From NCBI GenBank assembly GCA_028456385.1, contig JALNQF010000172.1, forward strand, positions 1 to 64,000: 64,000 nucleotides of DNA, written 5' to 3'. This DNA is from Ophiosphaerella korrae (taxonomy: Eukaryota; Ascomycota; Dothideomycetes; Pleosporales; Phaeosphaeriaceae). Shown here in pieces: positions 32,043-44,004 of the stretch; position 1 is the stretch's first letter, and each line of letters opens with the position of its first letter. Both the position numbers and the translations under genes were made by a program. Under the pieces are notes generated by a model. It saw only the letters and a program-made list of their open reading frames with translations. It did no database searches and was not told where the DNA came from.

Positions 32043-34128
32043 AGTGACTACCGTATGGCAAGATGCCTTGTAAAACTATTATAGCAGCCTACAATATCTT
32101 GCACAGATGTGCATGGGTTCTTTGATACTCAAAATCTGAATAGTCAAAAATTGAGATGAAGGTAAAGGGTTAACAACTGCAATGAGATAGAGCGGCTTCA
32201 AGCTGACATTTCAACAAGTGGCTACAGATTGGTTGCTGCATGCTTGGGCCGCGTAAGCTTGCACATCTCACACAGCTGTAGTAATCGCATGCTTGGCGGG
32301 GGCTCAAACATGTGGATGGTGGGCCAGGGACCCTGAACATGATAGCCGAATAGACATCCTAATTTCAGCTATGATCCCTAAATTCTGGGGTGGCTAATCC
32401 TATGTATATTCGGAGTCCTGCACAGCTTCTCATAATCGAGGTATTTCAAATCAGCCTAAGCACCTTCAAGAAAGTAGGTAGTCTAATACCACGTGAATCG
32501 AAGAACATTATCGATCGCGACAGTACTACTAAGTGTAATATGATTTAGGAATGTTAATAGATTAGAATTTCCTAGAATTCAATCAGTTAATCAAAATTCA
32601 GCCTTATCGCTGACGCCGACGCCTGAGTTGATCTGACGTGGGTAATATCAGCACTAGATAGCGAAATTATACGAACCTCAGCTTGGTATTAACTTATTGT
32701 AGACAAACGATATGGTAGAGTGAGACAAAAGTGAAGTCTAGATTTGGCAGACACGAGGAAATGGGTGAATATCCAGACTTATACTTACCGCTTTTCCTAA
32801 AGAAGCTGTAAGCACTCGAATTTTTCGCGGGTTACGACCTAATGAGGATCTTTCGGTGGCAAATACAATCGTTGTATCATGCTACCCCGAAGTTGCCTAA
32901 AAGAGGCATATGACATGCAGTTGACTCAAGGTTCTTAGCGATTTTCGAGAATCCTACCGATAATCATTGAGTTAGCTTTTTAAAAATATTTCAGATTAAT
33001 GCAAAATTGCCGTATATGTTAGATAATTTTATTCCATTGTGTACATAGAAGCGGGCGAGAAGTTTACTGAGTTTGACCACCCGTGTTCATCAATGCACAG
33101 CTAGAAAGACTGCTCATTGTAAGGTATTGCCCAGCAATTCAGGGGAGGGATAGTCCGGCTATCCGTTCTCATAACACGTTCATAGCGGGTTTTCCCTAAA
33201 CTACCTTACCAGTTGTAAAATACGATCTGGGACACTTTCGATCTTTTAAGGTGCAGACTAGAGTCCAATGATCTTCCGAAGCCGTAGCTTTCGCTAAGTC
33301 CTACCTACTCCATCGCTTCGCACTTTTCAGCGATAGGCTCATCCACAAATGTAATAGATGTATACTCTTGAGCTTGTAGATGTGCCTAGGCAATAGGATA
33401 CCTCGGGTATTATTTACTAGATATTAAAACAATTATGTCGCGCCGAGAATTAGAAGCTGATCAGAAATGTAAATCTTGGCGAATAACGAGATATCCAAAG
33501 TATATATCATGTGATCGATTTTTTTCTAGTAGTAAATGTATCGATATACACCTATTTATTAAATCCCTTGGGCTAGTTCTAGCTTACGGCTGAGAGAGTA
33601 TAAAATAGGCTATAGTCCAACGGTGTCTAGCACAATGTGGGTAAACACCTCAGCAAAGTGACTCTACTCACACTAAATTTACAAGAAACGGTTTCTGAAA
33701 AGCCCATACCTAATTCAAGAGATGCGAGATAAAATTTGGGTATTCTCAGTATGGCACTGAGGAAATTTTGAAGACTCTCGATCCCAACCCACTTAAAGAT
33801 CATTGGGACTTCGGTACAACTACGGTCCATTGAAAACTACCTGGTATCCACTACCCTGAGGCTTGGCTCTTGGAATTCTTACTCCGTCCATCAAGTGCCG
33901 CGGTACTTCCAACAATCATGATCTCGCGTCGACTCGTTTGGTAATGGTGCTCGGCTCGGCTTTGCTTGAAGTGCAAGAAACGTCTGCAGTCCCTGCTTGG
34001 CTGCCGAAAATTCGGCACTCAGACATGGCATCGTCATCAGCAAATCAACGAATTAAAACTGTACTTCCCGCTTGGCTCGGAAAGAAAGACTGAGTACAAT
34101 TCATACCTCCAAAATCTCGTAACTAGTC
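32043..34128. other. AT-rich gene desert
   Basis: About 2.1 kb without any frame above 90 codons that looks protein-like. It is rich in TA and AA/TT steps and in stop codons in all frames, in contrast to the flanks. It may be an old repeat or transposon eroded by mutation. I see no terminal repeats or transposase remnants to prove it. Confidence 0.5.
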
Positions 34129-36165
34129 ATGCCCGCCTCGCTCAAGACCCTCCTACTGGCCAGCCTCGTTGCTGCTCAGGTTTCGGTGGCCCAACCTTGC
34201 GACAACAAACCCAATTTAGAATACTTTGGTGATCTAGAAAAGTACTGGAGCTATGGACGATCTCCACCGGTATACCCTTCACGTTTGTACACCCCATCGT
34301 TGGTGAGACATGCCTTCTAAGATCTGACAAGCAAATACAACTGGTACGGGCGACTGGTCAGATGCCGTCTTACAAGCGCGCGCTCTGGTTGCCAGAATGA
34401 GCTTGGCCGAGAAGGGAAATGTCACAATGGGTTTTATCAATGCTGAGTTCAATGGATGCAACGGCAAGAGTGGCGGAGTGCCTCGACTAGGGTTTCCAGG
34501 ATACTGCCTAAACAATGCCGAGAATGGGGCCGGAGGGGCTGAGGGCGTGAATCTTGAATGGCCTCTTGAAAGAAGAGCTCCACTTTCAAGGCTTCATCAT
34601 CAGCGATTGGTTCATGCAACAAAGCGGCGTAGCGAGCGCATTAGCGGGGCTTGATATAGTGATACCAATCGCGCCATACTAGACTGATGGCAACCTGACC
34701 AATATGGTAAAAAAATGGGTCGGTGTCAATGGCTAGACTGGATGATATGGTAACGCGTACCATCGCACCATGGCACAAGATTGAGAATCAAAATAATGGT
34801 ACTAAGCGTCCAGGTTTTGGCATTCCAGCGAGTTTGACCCAGAGGCACGAATTTGTCGACGCGCGATCACCCGACTCAAAGCCGATCATCTTTCAGAGCG
34901 CCGTGGAAGGCCATGTTCTGGTCAAGAATATCAACAAGGCACTTCCCCTAGAAAAGCCAAAGTTCATATCAATTTTCGGTTACGATGCTGCAGGGCAGTT
35001 AATGAACACGGCTGAGGTAGCAGGCTTCAATCTGTGGAAGATGGGGATGCGCAATGCGTTGCAATTTCTTAACGGCACAACTTTCAGTGCAGCGATGCTG
35101 GACTTACTTTTCGGGTCAAGTATGGAGCAAACCACCACGGGCCCGGAAATTGCATTAAATAACACTCTGTTCACGGGCGGCGGGTCCGGAGCGGTGGTGG
35201 GCGCCATCGACTCGCCGCTCGATGCCTTCAAGCGGAAAATATATGATGACGACACATACCTAGCATGGGATATCCAAACTCCTAACCCAGTGGTGAACGC
35301 TGCTTTGGAGGTCTGCCTGGTGTTCATAAACGCACTAGGGTCAGAATCGCGAAATCGACGCAATCTCTCTGATGCATATTCTAATGGCATCGTAACGAGC
35401 GTAGCATCGCAGTGTAAGAACACCATGGTTGTCATTCACAGTGTCGGAATGCGGCTTGTTGATGAGTGGTTTGACCACCCCAACATAACGGCCATTATTC
35501 TTGGTCACTTGCCAGGTCAAGATTCAGGCTGTGCTCTCTTCGAGTTAATATATGGGCGTCAATCTTTCTCTGGCCGCCTACCTTACACTGTCGCGAAACA
35601 GGAATCTGACTATGGTCATTTGCTGGATCCAGTGTTTCCCGGCGACCAGAATCCTTACTATCCCCAGACCAACTTCATGGAAGGCGTATACATCGACTAC
35701 AAGCACTTCTTGAAAGAGAATATTAAGCCACGATTTGCATTTGGGTTTGGATTGACATATACCGAATTTGAGTACTCGGGCCTCATAATAAACGTGAATG
35801 ACACTGCGACCGCGTTTCGCCTACTCCCAAATTCCGTTGTCGTTCACCAAGGGGGAGTGGAACCTTTGTGGGAAAACGTAGTGCACGTAGAATGTATGAT
35901 ACAAAATATCGGCAATGCCACAGCGAAAGAAGTGGCGCAACTCTATATGGGCATACCTGGTGGGCCGGAGAAAGTGCCGCGCGGGTTTAGCAAAAAGTTA
36001 ATTAAGCCAGGGAACTAGAATGTGTTTCAATTCGATCTTACGCGGCGCGATCTGAGTACTTGGAATGTTTTAGAGCAGAAATGGGAGTTGCAACGTGGCA
36101 CGTATCATGTCTACGTTGGTAAAAGTGTAGAGGATATTCAGCTAAGTAGTGCCTTCGAGATTTGA
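34129..36165 (+). pseudogene. Decayed GH3 beta-glucosidase
   Basis: The N-terminus is a signal peptide (MPASLKTLLLASLVAAQVS). Residues SPPVYPS join across an intron to a GTGDWSDAV segment, and LGFPGYCLNNAENGAGG follows, all typical of fungal secreted GH3 beta-glucosidases. At about 34552-34562 the sequence jumps to [16 protein letters not shown] in another frame. Some 130-160 residues that should lie between, including the catalytic-domain KH motif, are therefore deleted. The segment ending with IAPY meets a stop at 34680-34682, and a frameshift lies near the A-run at 34709-34715. A long frame, 34723-36018, encodes the rest of the protein, including RLPYTVAKQESDYG and FGFGLTYTEFEYS. A further stop at 36016-36018 is followed in frame by the normal C-terminus ([17 protein letters not shown]). 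The nucleophile-region SDW remains but the gene cannot make an intact enzyme. Confidence 0.85.
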
Positions 36166-36444
36166 GATAGAAAAGCAAGAAACCTCATTTGCTTCTACTT
36201 ATCTACAATAATTAAATGTATATATAGCTCTAGGAAGGCTCTTTGGGTACGAAGTTAGCGTTCGGAAGTATCAAACCATCAGACCGTAGCAAAGGAATTG
36301 GTACTGATTTCGTGATTAAGAAATGGAGTCAAATACAGCATTGATGATGCCGATGAAGGGTGGATTGTTCAATTTCTTTGGGTATACGATGTATCGCTAC
36401 AGTTCATCCGACTAACAAAATTAGAACTTGTTCTACTGTTGGGA

Positions 36445-37170
36445 TCACGACTTGTCTATAATCTGCTGTGCCATTTCTTCAAGACCTCCAGCCATAACCT
36501 CTAGTTTCGCATCACTGAAAATGTCCAGGCAAGCTTCTTTCTCAAGCACCGAGCTCCATGCGCCACGGAACCCGACTTTCGTCGCTGACGCAACATCCCA
36601 CAAGTGGGCAGCAGCAAACCACTTCACGTCGTTCGCGCCTAGCCGCTTCCATACAGCCTCATATGCAATCCGGGCAGGTTTCGCAACGCCTACATTGTCG
36701 CAACTAATGAAATTCTCCAGCGGCATATTCATATCAGCACGCTCAAAATAGCCTCTGACGCGCTGCACATCCCCGGTAGTAAAGCACCACACGGTGAAGC
36801 CATTATCGCGCAAGAGCTGGAAGGCCTCGCGGCAACTAGGGCGGATTTGCAAAGCGCTGTAGCCTTCAATGCACTGCTCGCGTTGTTCGTCGGTGGCCAA
36901 AGCCCGGGGATCAGCGATGCCACAGAGGCTGAGAGTACGGTAGAACGTTCCGCGGAGGACTTCTTTGTAGGTTTTATAACTTCCAGATATTGAGAGAAAG
37001 GTAAATTCCAATTCGGCGGCTGTCTGCCATGTGAAGCCAAAGTGTTGTGGGGTGATGGTGTTCTGGCGAAGCTTGGCGCCAAAGACAGAGTCTATTCGTT
37101 CGTAGTATGCGTCAAACGATACGCAGGTACCGACAACGTCAAAGATAACATGTTTTTGTGGAGGAGACAT
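36445..37170 (-). CDS. HAD-superfamily hydrolase (haloacid dehalogenase type II-like)
   Basis: This is a single exon of 241 codons. HAD motif I is VIFDVVGT with the nucleophile D11. Motif II is the Thr in CFTTGD (near 130), motif III is the Lys in VAKP, and motif IV is the Asp in HLWDV (near 196), followed by GFRGAW. The spacing and the helical cap between motifs I and II match L-2-haloacid dehalogenase-type fungal proteins. The substrate cannot be deduced, since many fungal members act as phosphatases or on unknown compounds. It is intact although it sits between two broken genes. Its upstream region (about 270 bases) is shared with the decayed FAD oxidoreductase. Confidence 0.85.
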   Translation of the reverse strand: MSPPQKHVIFDVVGTCVSFDAYYERIDSVFGAKLRQNTITPQHFGFTWQTAAELEFTFLSISGSYKTYKEVLRGTFYRTLSLCGIADPRALATDEQREQCIEGYSALQIRPSCREAFQLLRDNGFTVWCFTTGDVQRVRGYFERADMNMPLENFISCDNVGVAKPARIAYEAVWKRLGANDVKWFAAAHLWDVASATKVGFRGAWSSVLEKEACLDIFSDAKLEVMAGGLEEMAQQIIDKS

Positions 37171-37443
37171 TGTTTGGGGTTGTGAGAAGACTGGGTCGTC
37201 TGTTTTTCTGTAGTTGTTGTACTTGATCCCGAAGGCCCAGTTGGACCTTCCAAGTCACCTCCGAAACTGGATCGGTGACCTGAAAATTACGAATCCATAT
37301 TTAGGTGGCGTGGCACCGTAGCACCATAACCAGGTCATTTAGGTGCCCAGTCTGTTGTCGCGCCGATCTGTTTTCCCCGAAAGGTATGAGACATCTGCAT
37401 ATAATTAGCAGCAGCGTGCTAACTTAAGTATCGAATTGGAGTA

Positions 37444-39278
37444 ATGAATTTTTTGCTTTTCCCAACGGCTCAGTTGGTGTTACCAGCTGCCAGCCCTACC
37501 AAATCCTACTGGATCGAGGCTGCCGATTCGCCTCTACGTAACTTTCGTTCTAGTAATGAGTTGCTAGTAGAAACTGATGTAGCAATCATTGGCATTGGTT
37601 GCGCAGGCGCATCAATCGCTTACTGGATACACAAAGTTTGTGACTGCATCAGCATGATCTAGCAGCCTATGGACTCACAACAATTCAGTATACCGAGAAT
37701 GCCCCAATACAACCTCACATGACTCTTCTAGAAGCCCGAGATATCTGCGGCTCCGCCACTGGACGAAATGGTGAGAAGCTCTAGGCTACTGCGTCAAGAA
37801 ATCCGCCAATGATTGACAGGGGGTCAATTGAGACCACATACTTATTCTCGTTATCCAATCTGGTCCGAACGATTTGGCCCTCATGGGGCCATGGAACTCA
37901 TCACGCACGAAATGGCCCATTTGTCGGCATTCAGGGACTTGACGAGTGAAGAAGGTATCGCTGAAGAAGTCTGTCTCAAATTTGGGTATACTTTTGATGC
38001 TGCCATGGCTGATGAAGCCTGGACACGGCTTAAAGGCGCGCTAGAAGCTATGCGGAGGGATCATGGTGATGAGAACGAAATCGTCAGGGTATGCAAAATT
38101 CTCGAAGATGCCCGTGAAGCAGAAGAGTTTTCGCAGATGACAGGAGCCATTGCGGCAGTGGTACACCCTGCCGGACAAATGTACAGCCCCCAATTTGCAT
38201 TATCCTGAAAATTATCTAACAAAGACTTAGATGGCCGTATAAATTCGTCCATGCAATTTTGCGCATCATTCTGCAAAAAGGCAAACTGAGCTTGCAAGCC
38301 CATACGCCAGTCACGCAAGTTTCAGAGCGAGAGGCCAACGGCTGAGTCACGGTTCAGACTGATTGAGGAATTATTCGTGCCAAAACAGTAGTTCACACGA
38401 CGAACAGATGGGCCTCACATCTTCTCCCTGAGTTCAGCAACCTCATATTGCCTGACAGGGGATTCCTTGCGACCATCAAGGCACCCCCGGGATTCATCAA
38501 GAACACGGGTTCCCAACACTGGGGCAAGGCCGTGAATATAAGTCCCATCTCGCTTACTGTATAACTAGGGAGCTGATTAAAAGGATAGAACTATCATCTC
38601 CAACTTCCTCCACCGTACAACACTATTATTGTTGGAGGAGCAAGGCGACCCCCCGTTCATAAACCAAACGCCTGCTTGATGGATGATGATGAAGATAAAC
38701 AAATTGCCGGATTAGCAGATTTCTCCAAGTCATGGCCCGCATCGGATATCGCTGCCTGGCCAGGATCGGGTCGTGCTGAATTTGGCGAGAAAGATGACGA
38801 AGGCGGTTGTTGGACTGGTGGTAAGCCGCATTTGGAAAAATCACCAAAGGCTTTCTGACTGACCAACCATAGTACAAAGTGCGAGTGCAGATGCCTTTCC
38901 TTTTATTGGCCCTGTACTCGGCTGAAATGGCCACTACATCGCTGCAGGATTTGCTAGACACGGTAAATATGCAATGTCAAATGACACAATAAGGCTGAAC
39001 TAACTTGTAAAGGAATGCCTCAAGTTCTGCTTTCAACCGCTCATATGGCACCTCTCGTTTTAGAGTCGCTTGGTTTCAAGTACAGTCAGCCACGTCTAGC
39101 TGCCCCGTTCCCTACATTGCCTCAGCCGTTCCTTGCTACCCCCGAACGCATTGAAAGTCTTCAAAGTACAGATCCTACAAAAATTCTTCAATCATTCAAA
39201 GAAAGCTACGCAGGGAGCGTAATAAAATCGTTTTGCAATACTCCAAGAGTTGTGTCAACTTTGGAAAAGGGTCACTAA
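37444..39278 (+). pseudogene. Decayed FAD-dependent (DAO-type) oxidoreductase
   Basis: The N-terminal exon has the dinucleotide motif AIIGIGCAGASIAYWI. After an intron comes LEARDICGSATGRNG, the characteristic segment of fungal DAO-type oxidoreductases. A second intron leads to GQLRPHTYSRYPIW and a long helical part. Further on the frame is broken by TGA codons at 38343-38345, 38364-38366 and 38923-38925. Each sits inside otherwise conserved sequence: HTTNRWASHLLPEF and RGFLATIKAPPGF follow the first two, and FPFIGPVLG and NGHYIAAGFARH flank the third. The middle one replaces the Arg of a TDRG motif, consistent with CGA-to-TGA change. Splice sites are still recognisable, so inactivation is fairly recent. 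The last exon runs to 39278. Confidence 0.8.
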
Positions 39279-39705
39279 CTTTAGTCGATATTGCTACAAA
39301 CTGATGACACCCTTATAGGCCAGTATCTTGTATATCTGATAGGATCATAGACTGAAGTAAGAAGCTGCCGGTTAGAGAGGAAAGCAAAATTGTCTCAACT
39401 TCTTGATACGCAATGATTTTAGCATTGAATAGGTCAGAACCGGACTTTCAAGATAGATGATGTAATTGTATGAAATAAATAGTTCGCGTAAAAGATAGCC
39501 TGTATTTTTAACGTTAAAAACATCTTGTATAGCCTGCTAAAGTCTTATTAACCTCACAAAAATGCTAGTGACTTATCCCACCTATTCCTGCTGATTCACT
39601 AAGAACCTCCGTGCTTTCCAAAACGCTTAGCAGGACCCAAAATATGGAAATATGAAAACGGTGTCCTGTATCCAAAACGCCAGCATATGAGGATTGTATC
39701 CTTTT
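39279..39705. other. AT-rich intergenic region
   Basis: The 3' ends of the FAD-oxidoreductase pseudogene and a Zn2Cys6 gene converge here. Nothing coding is seen. Confidence 0.5.
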
Positions 39706-41872
39706 TCACCAACTTAATCCTTGATCCCAATCAACCGCAAGCCAATTTCCTGCGCCGTAAGGTCCAAGCCACCCCTGCGGTTGAACTAAAGTTGGTTCAA
39801 GTGATGCTTCAGTCGCCACATTATTGTTCATTATTTGTTGCTGCATAGCCAAATTTGCGGCCATATCCAGTTCCATAGTGTTATTACCCGGCGTCCGCAA
39901 TCCGTGGAGGATACTCGCCATTTCTAACTCGCTGGGAGCAACAGGTGCCGCTTGAGGTAGTTTCTGGTGTATGGGGTGCCACATGCGGCACAGATCCGGT
40001 CCAAAGTCCGAGAAGAACTCGGCCGCGCTGTTTGGAAAGTTGGTATTGGAGAACTGGCCGAGCTGAGGTCGTTGAGTGACTTTTTCGCGGACGTCCATTA
40101 GGTGCTTCAAGCTGCCGATCGCAGTGGGCCATCTTTTGCTCAATTCTTCGAGTGCTCGTGCCATGATGTCTAGGTTCTGTTCAGCCACGTTCACCATGTC
40201 TGAGTATCGGTAGCATGAAAGTTGAGTCATGCCCGCCGTCAGACAGTAGAATGTAAAGATTGGTCCAAGGTAGCGGAGTTCATCCCTGGCTATAAAGTCT
40301 TCAAATATACCCGTGATATATGATGAAGCGAGGAGTGACGCTGGTGATGGCGCCAGCTTGGGATCTGCTGGGCGGTTGAGGATGGCTAAAACTGTGAAGT
40401 ACTGAACATGAATCTGTCGTGCTTCAAAATTGTAAGGTTTCAGTGGCCGTCGCTCACTCCCTTCGCATAATTGCAAATGATCAGGAAGCGTCTTAACCCA
40501 TCGAAATAGTCGATCTTCGAGCGGTTTTCTGTATTCTTGGAGGCCCTGTTTGCCAAGATAATTTTGGGTGAGGTCGCCTGGAAGTGGATAAGCATATTAT
40601 CCAATATATTTCTAACTCTAAAGATCGCCAATACTTCAGGGGGTGCTCACCAAGAATACATGAGATACCTACATAAGCAGAGAAGAGTTCAGCTGGAGCT
40701 GTAGCGCCGTCAAAGTCCAGCAAAGAAATTGGCGAGACATCCGCGAATTTGAGATCAATAGCTCGAGGCCTTCCATGTCCTGCGTTGATGAGACAGTCTC
40801 GAGCGGCCAAGGACCACCAAATTCTTTTTCGTAGTCCTGCGTCTGGCTTGCCAGTAGGTTCTCGATGGAGACCGACTTGATGCGCTAGTCCGACACAAAC
40901 TCTCAGCCAGAAACTAGAGGTGTCCAGTGATATTTGTTCTGGGCCTTGCGGATTCCACCAATGCAGCAAACAAGTTGCAGCAATGGTTATGATAGGATCT
41001 TCTTCGGCACCCATCCAGAACAACACTCTGGCCTTCTTGTAGAACTCTTCGGACGGATAATCGGGTAGCGCAGCACTAACCCTACTACCAGCGAGGAAAA
41101 TTGCATGCTGAAGGAGAAGTGAGACTTTTCCAGGCCTGCGATCATATATCCAACTACGTTCGACGACCGGTGACCACGGATAACATCGGGTCCAGAATGC
41201 GTCGAGTAGGCTTTCGCGTATGGATCTTGGAGGCAAATCGGTGACGCGCTGCACTCGCAAGATTTCGACATCGCTTCCTGACAAAAGATGAGGTACTTTT
41301 TCAGGTACACCAGCATCATCGTTGACTGGAACCTCTCCTCGAAGGTACTCTAACCGGCCGAGGTAGCTAACACTGTTTGACCTTTGGTACGATGTATCAG
41401 CAATTGCCGATTTGCCATGATGCGGAGCTGCAAATAAGCAGTCCTGATGGCTTGCAAAAGAGTTTAGTTCTTGAAGGCCACTAGTACCAGACATTAGTCG
41501 GCCGGATTCGTGTTCCGCCTTGAGGCTTCGATCTTGTGGAATCGCTGCTGCTTCTGTTCCAAATAACCGATCACCAGTTTCCAGAGCCTCGGTGCTGATC
41601 GAATCCACAAATGGAAATGCTGTCTGGCTGTCCTCCGGTATCGAGGGGTCGCTTTGCTGGATGTTGGTGCGAGTTTGACTAGCGGGCGGAGAGGGGCTAA
41701 AGGTGAATCGTTTACGCTTCCTCTCCCGAGGCACACACTCGTACCCGTCTCTCCGGCAAGGCGTGCAGAGCTCGCCCTCCACATCATCAATGTCGCACCT
41801 CACCTTCTTCTTGTGGCATATGACGCATGCCTTGACCGTCCGACGAGCCCGCCCATCTTTGTTCTTCGGCAT
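39706..41872 (-). CDS. Zn2Cys6 transcription factor (cutinase-factor-like type)
   Basis: Two exons (41872-40651 and 40577-39706) with a 73-nt intron give 697 residues. The Zn2Cys6 cluster uses C16, C19, C26, C36, C39 and C46 (ACVICHKKKVRCD... CTPCRRDGYEC). It is followed by a basic RERKRKRF linker. This form, with CHxxKVRCD and a long central loop, is typical of the family around cutinase transcription factor 1. The fungal-specific regulatory domain spans about residues 210-480 (ESLLDAFWTRCYPWSPVV, LAHQVGLHREP and RKRIWWSLAARD). The C-terminus is rich in Gln, Asn and Met. It is one of few intact genes in the accessory segment and could regulate neighbours. That is inference from position only. 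Confidence 0.88.
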
Positions 41873-42445
41873 CTTGCCTCACCATTGACAATATAGTTAT
41901 GGCATTATAGCTAGGCATAAAACTAGCATGGGAATTTGCATAGAGACTAGGTTCCGGGCGAAAAGACGTGAGATCAAAGGGCGAAAGGTGACATGTTCGC
42001 AGTGTTAGTTGGGAAGGTGCAAGATCGAATCGTCCCCACGATGCGGGTTGATGCAGCCGAGGCTTCCAACCAGGGTCTCAAGCCACCAACACGCCGACCT
42101 CCTCTTTTCGGCACGGCTCTCTAACAATCTTCTCCATATGCAGACCATTCCAGCTGAGAAATGAATCACATACATCGTTATCATTAGTTAGCGTTGATAC
42201 TCGGCCCTTTCCCTTGCTTGAATTCGGGAAATGAGGCACCCTCTTACACGCGCGTTTCAACTGCGCCAGGTTCACTTTTTCATATTGACGGACAAGATGT
42301 TTTTCAAGACAAGAGATCATGTTCTTGTTGTTCAAGTGTAGTCGGAAATAGGCCTGGATTGAGCTAAGCTCAAGAACCTTGCCGAGTTTGGCAATTCAAT
42401 TTTCAACGCTTTCTAATAACTATGAGTCGTCAGAATTTTCCGTCT
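41873..42445. other. Intergenic region with a possible protein relic
   Basis: On the minus strand an 85-codon frame (42335-42078) remains open upstream to about 42390. It reads like a real peptide (LSSIQAYFRLHLNNKN, then YEKVNLAQLKRACKR) but has no upstream start in range and no recognisable family. It could be a terminal exon or a relic. Confidence 0.25.
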
Positions 42446-43230
42446 TCAGTGTAAGAACTCCTTAATGAAGTTGACTACGCTCCGCTTAGCCCTCTCCAGC
42501 CCCTCCTTCTGCTTTGGATCATTTGGATCACCTCTGCAAGCGAATCCATGTGTTAGTCCAGGGAAGTACACATACTCCCATTGCACGCCAGTCTTGGGGA
42601 GCCTATCCAGCGTGTACTTCTTCAATTCCTCTGTAAATGTAGGGTCGTTCTCTGGAGCAATAATCTGAAACGGCACCTTGATCGCATCGACATCAGAATT
42701 TTTAACCAATGATGGATGAGCAGTGGAAGCGGCATCGATGAGCGAAGGATCAGCTGCGAGCTTGAAAGCTGCCCAGCCGCCGTAACAAAAGCCTACTGCG
42801 GCGACCTTTGGGTACTGCTTCTTAAGTTCTTGGGCGGAGGCCTTAACCTGAGGCCAGCGAGTATCTATACTATTGCGGGCAAGAAAGGCCATGAGATCGA
42901 AATTCTTCGCTTTCTCAGGGTCGGAGAGCGCACCGGGGTCTACGACTTCTCCGTCGAAGCTGTATGCCCGTTACTAGCGTCCTGTCAATTACGAGTTTAA
43001 GAGAGAACATACAAGTCAGGCACATAGACGGTAACATTGGCTTCCTTCGCGTAGTGATCCGCTATGATTCGGATATTGGGAAGTTTCCAACCAAATATAT
43101 CTGTGATGATGATAACAGCCGCAGCCTTGCTATCGCCAGCCACATAAGCATTGAGCTCGCCGAGAGTAGCCTCCTTGCCAGTGGTCGTCGCATTCCAAGC
43201 AAATCCGGTTTTGCAGTTGTCGCAGACCAT
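42446..43230 (-). CDS. Dienelactone hydrolase family protein
   Basis: Two exons (43230-43013 and 42959-42446) with a 53-nt intron give 243 residues. The junction restores VPDFFDGEVVDPGALSD, which the family expects. The alpha/beta-hydrolase triad is present: the Cys nucleophile in GFCYGGWAA, the Asp in APENDPTF and the His in GLTHGF. The N-terminus MVCDNCKTGF with a GKEATLGELNAY segment matches the fungal DLH/AIM2-type group. Proteins of this group are annotated as carboxymethylenebutenolidases, but most fungal members have unknown cytosolic substrates. It has no signal peptide. It is intact and ordinary in length. Confidence 0.92.
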
Positions 43231-44004
43231 AGTGTCGATTTCTCTATAAACAAAAAAGTGCTCTGCAACGAAATGAGGGGGTTCAAGCTTGGTTTAAAAC
43301 TGGAAAGATGGGGGGTTCAAGCAATCAAGAATCTGGAGCCGTTTCTGACTCAGCATCGTCGGAAACCGAGGGGGGCAGTGCCAAGGGAATTCCGCCTACT
43401 TGCTGGGAGGACGGTATCATTCCGAAATGCTAGCTAAGATGGTTGGCCCGCAATGACGCCATCAAATGGAGAATTGGATCTGGGACGGAGATAAATAAAC
43501 GAGCGCGAGCGTAAACGCCGCGCCGAGCCGAGCCGAGCCCGGGTACTTTTGAGCAGTATCTCGCGGCCAAATGTAATCTTGTATTCCAAGCAGACATAAA
43601 CTAGATTCAATATTCTTACATATCACTGTTGAAAGGAGCAATCCCGACCCATCAGAGATGGCAGTGGAGGGCGGTGAGGAGGCAGGACCAGACGCGATTG
43701 TTTACATTCCTGATTAGTACTAGCGTCAGCCCTATATAATTAGCTGCCCCAACACAGGATAGTTCAATACAATTCCACAATATTCATCAATGACACCTTC
43801 AAACATTGTATCCTGAATTGTCTAATTACGTTTAGTTCCATATTCGCGTGTAGTAGGAGACAGTGCTTGTCCACAGGCATACGACTAAATTAAAAAGTCG
43901 TCTTGCCAAAACGCACCTTATTGCATTATCTAAAATTGCTTTTAGTTCTCTGCAAAAATTCTCCGAGGTAAAACTTGCCATAGGCAGTCATTGTCAAGTT
44001 TGAA
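43231..44004. other. Intergenic region
   Basis: This contains the dienelactone hydrolase promoter and a short CCGAG tandem at 43523-43540. No supported gene. Confidence 0.5.
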
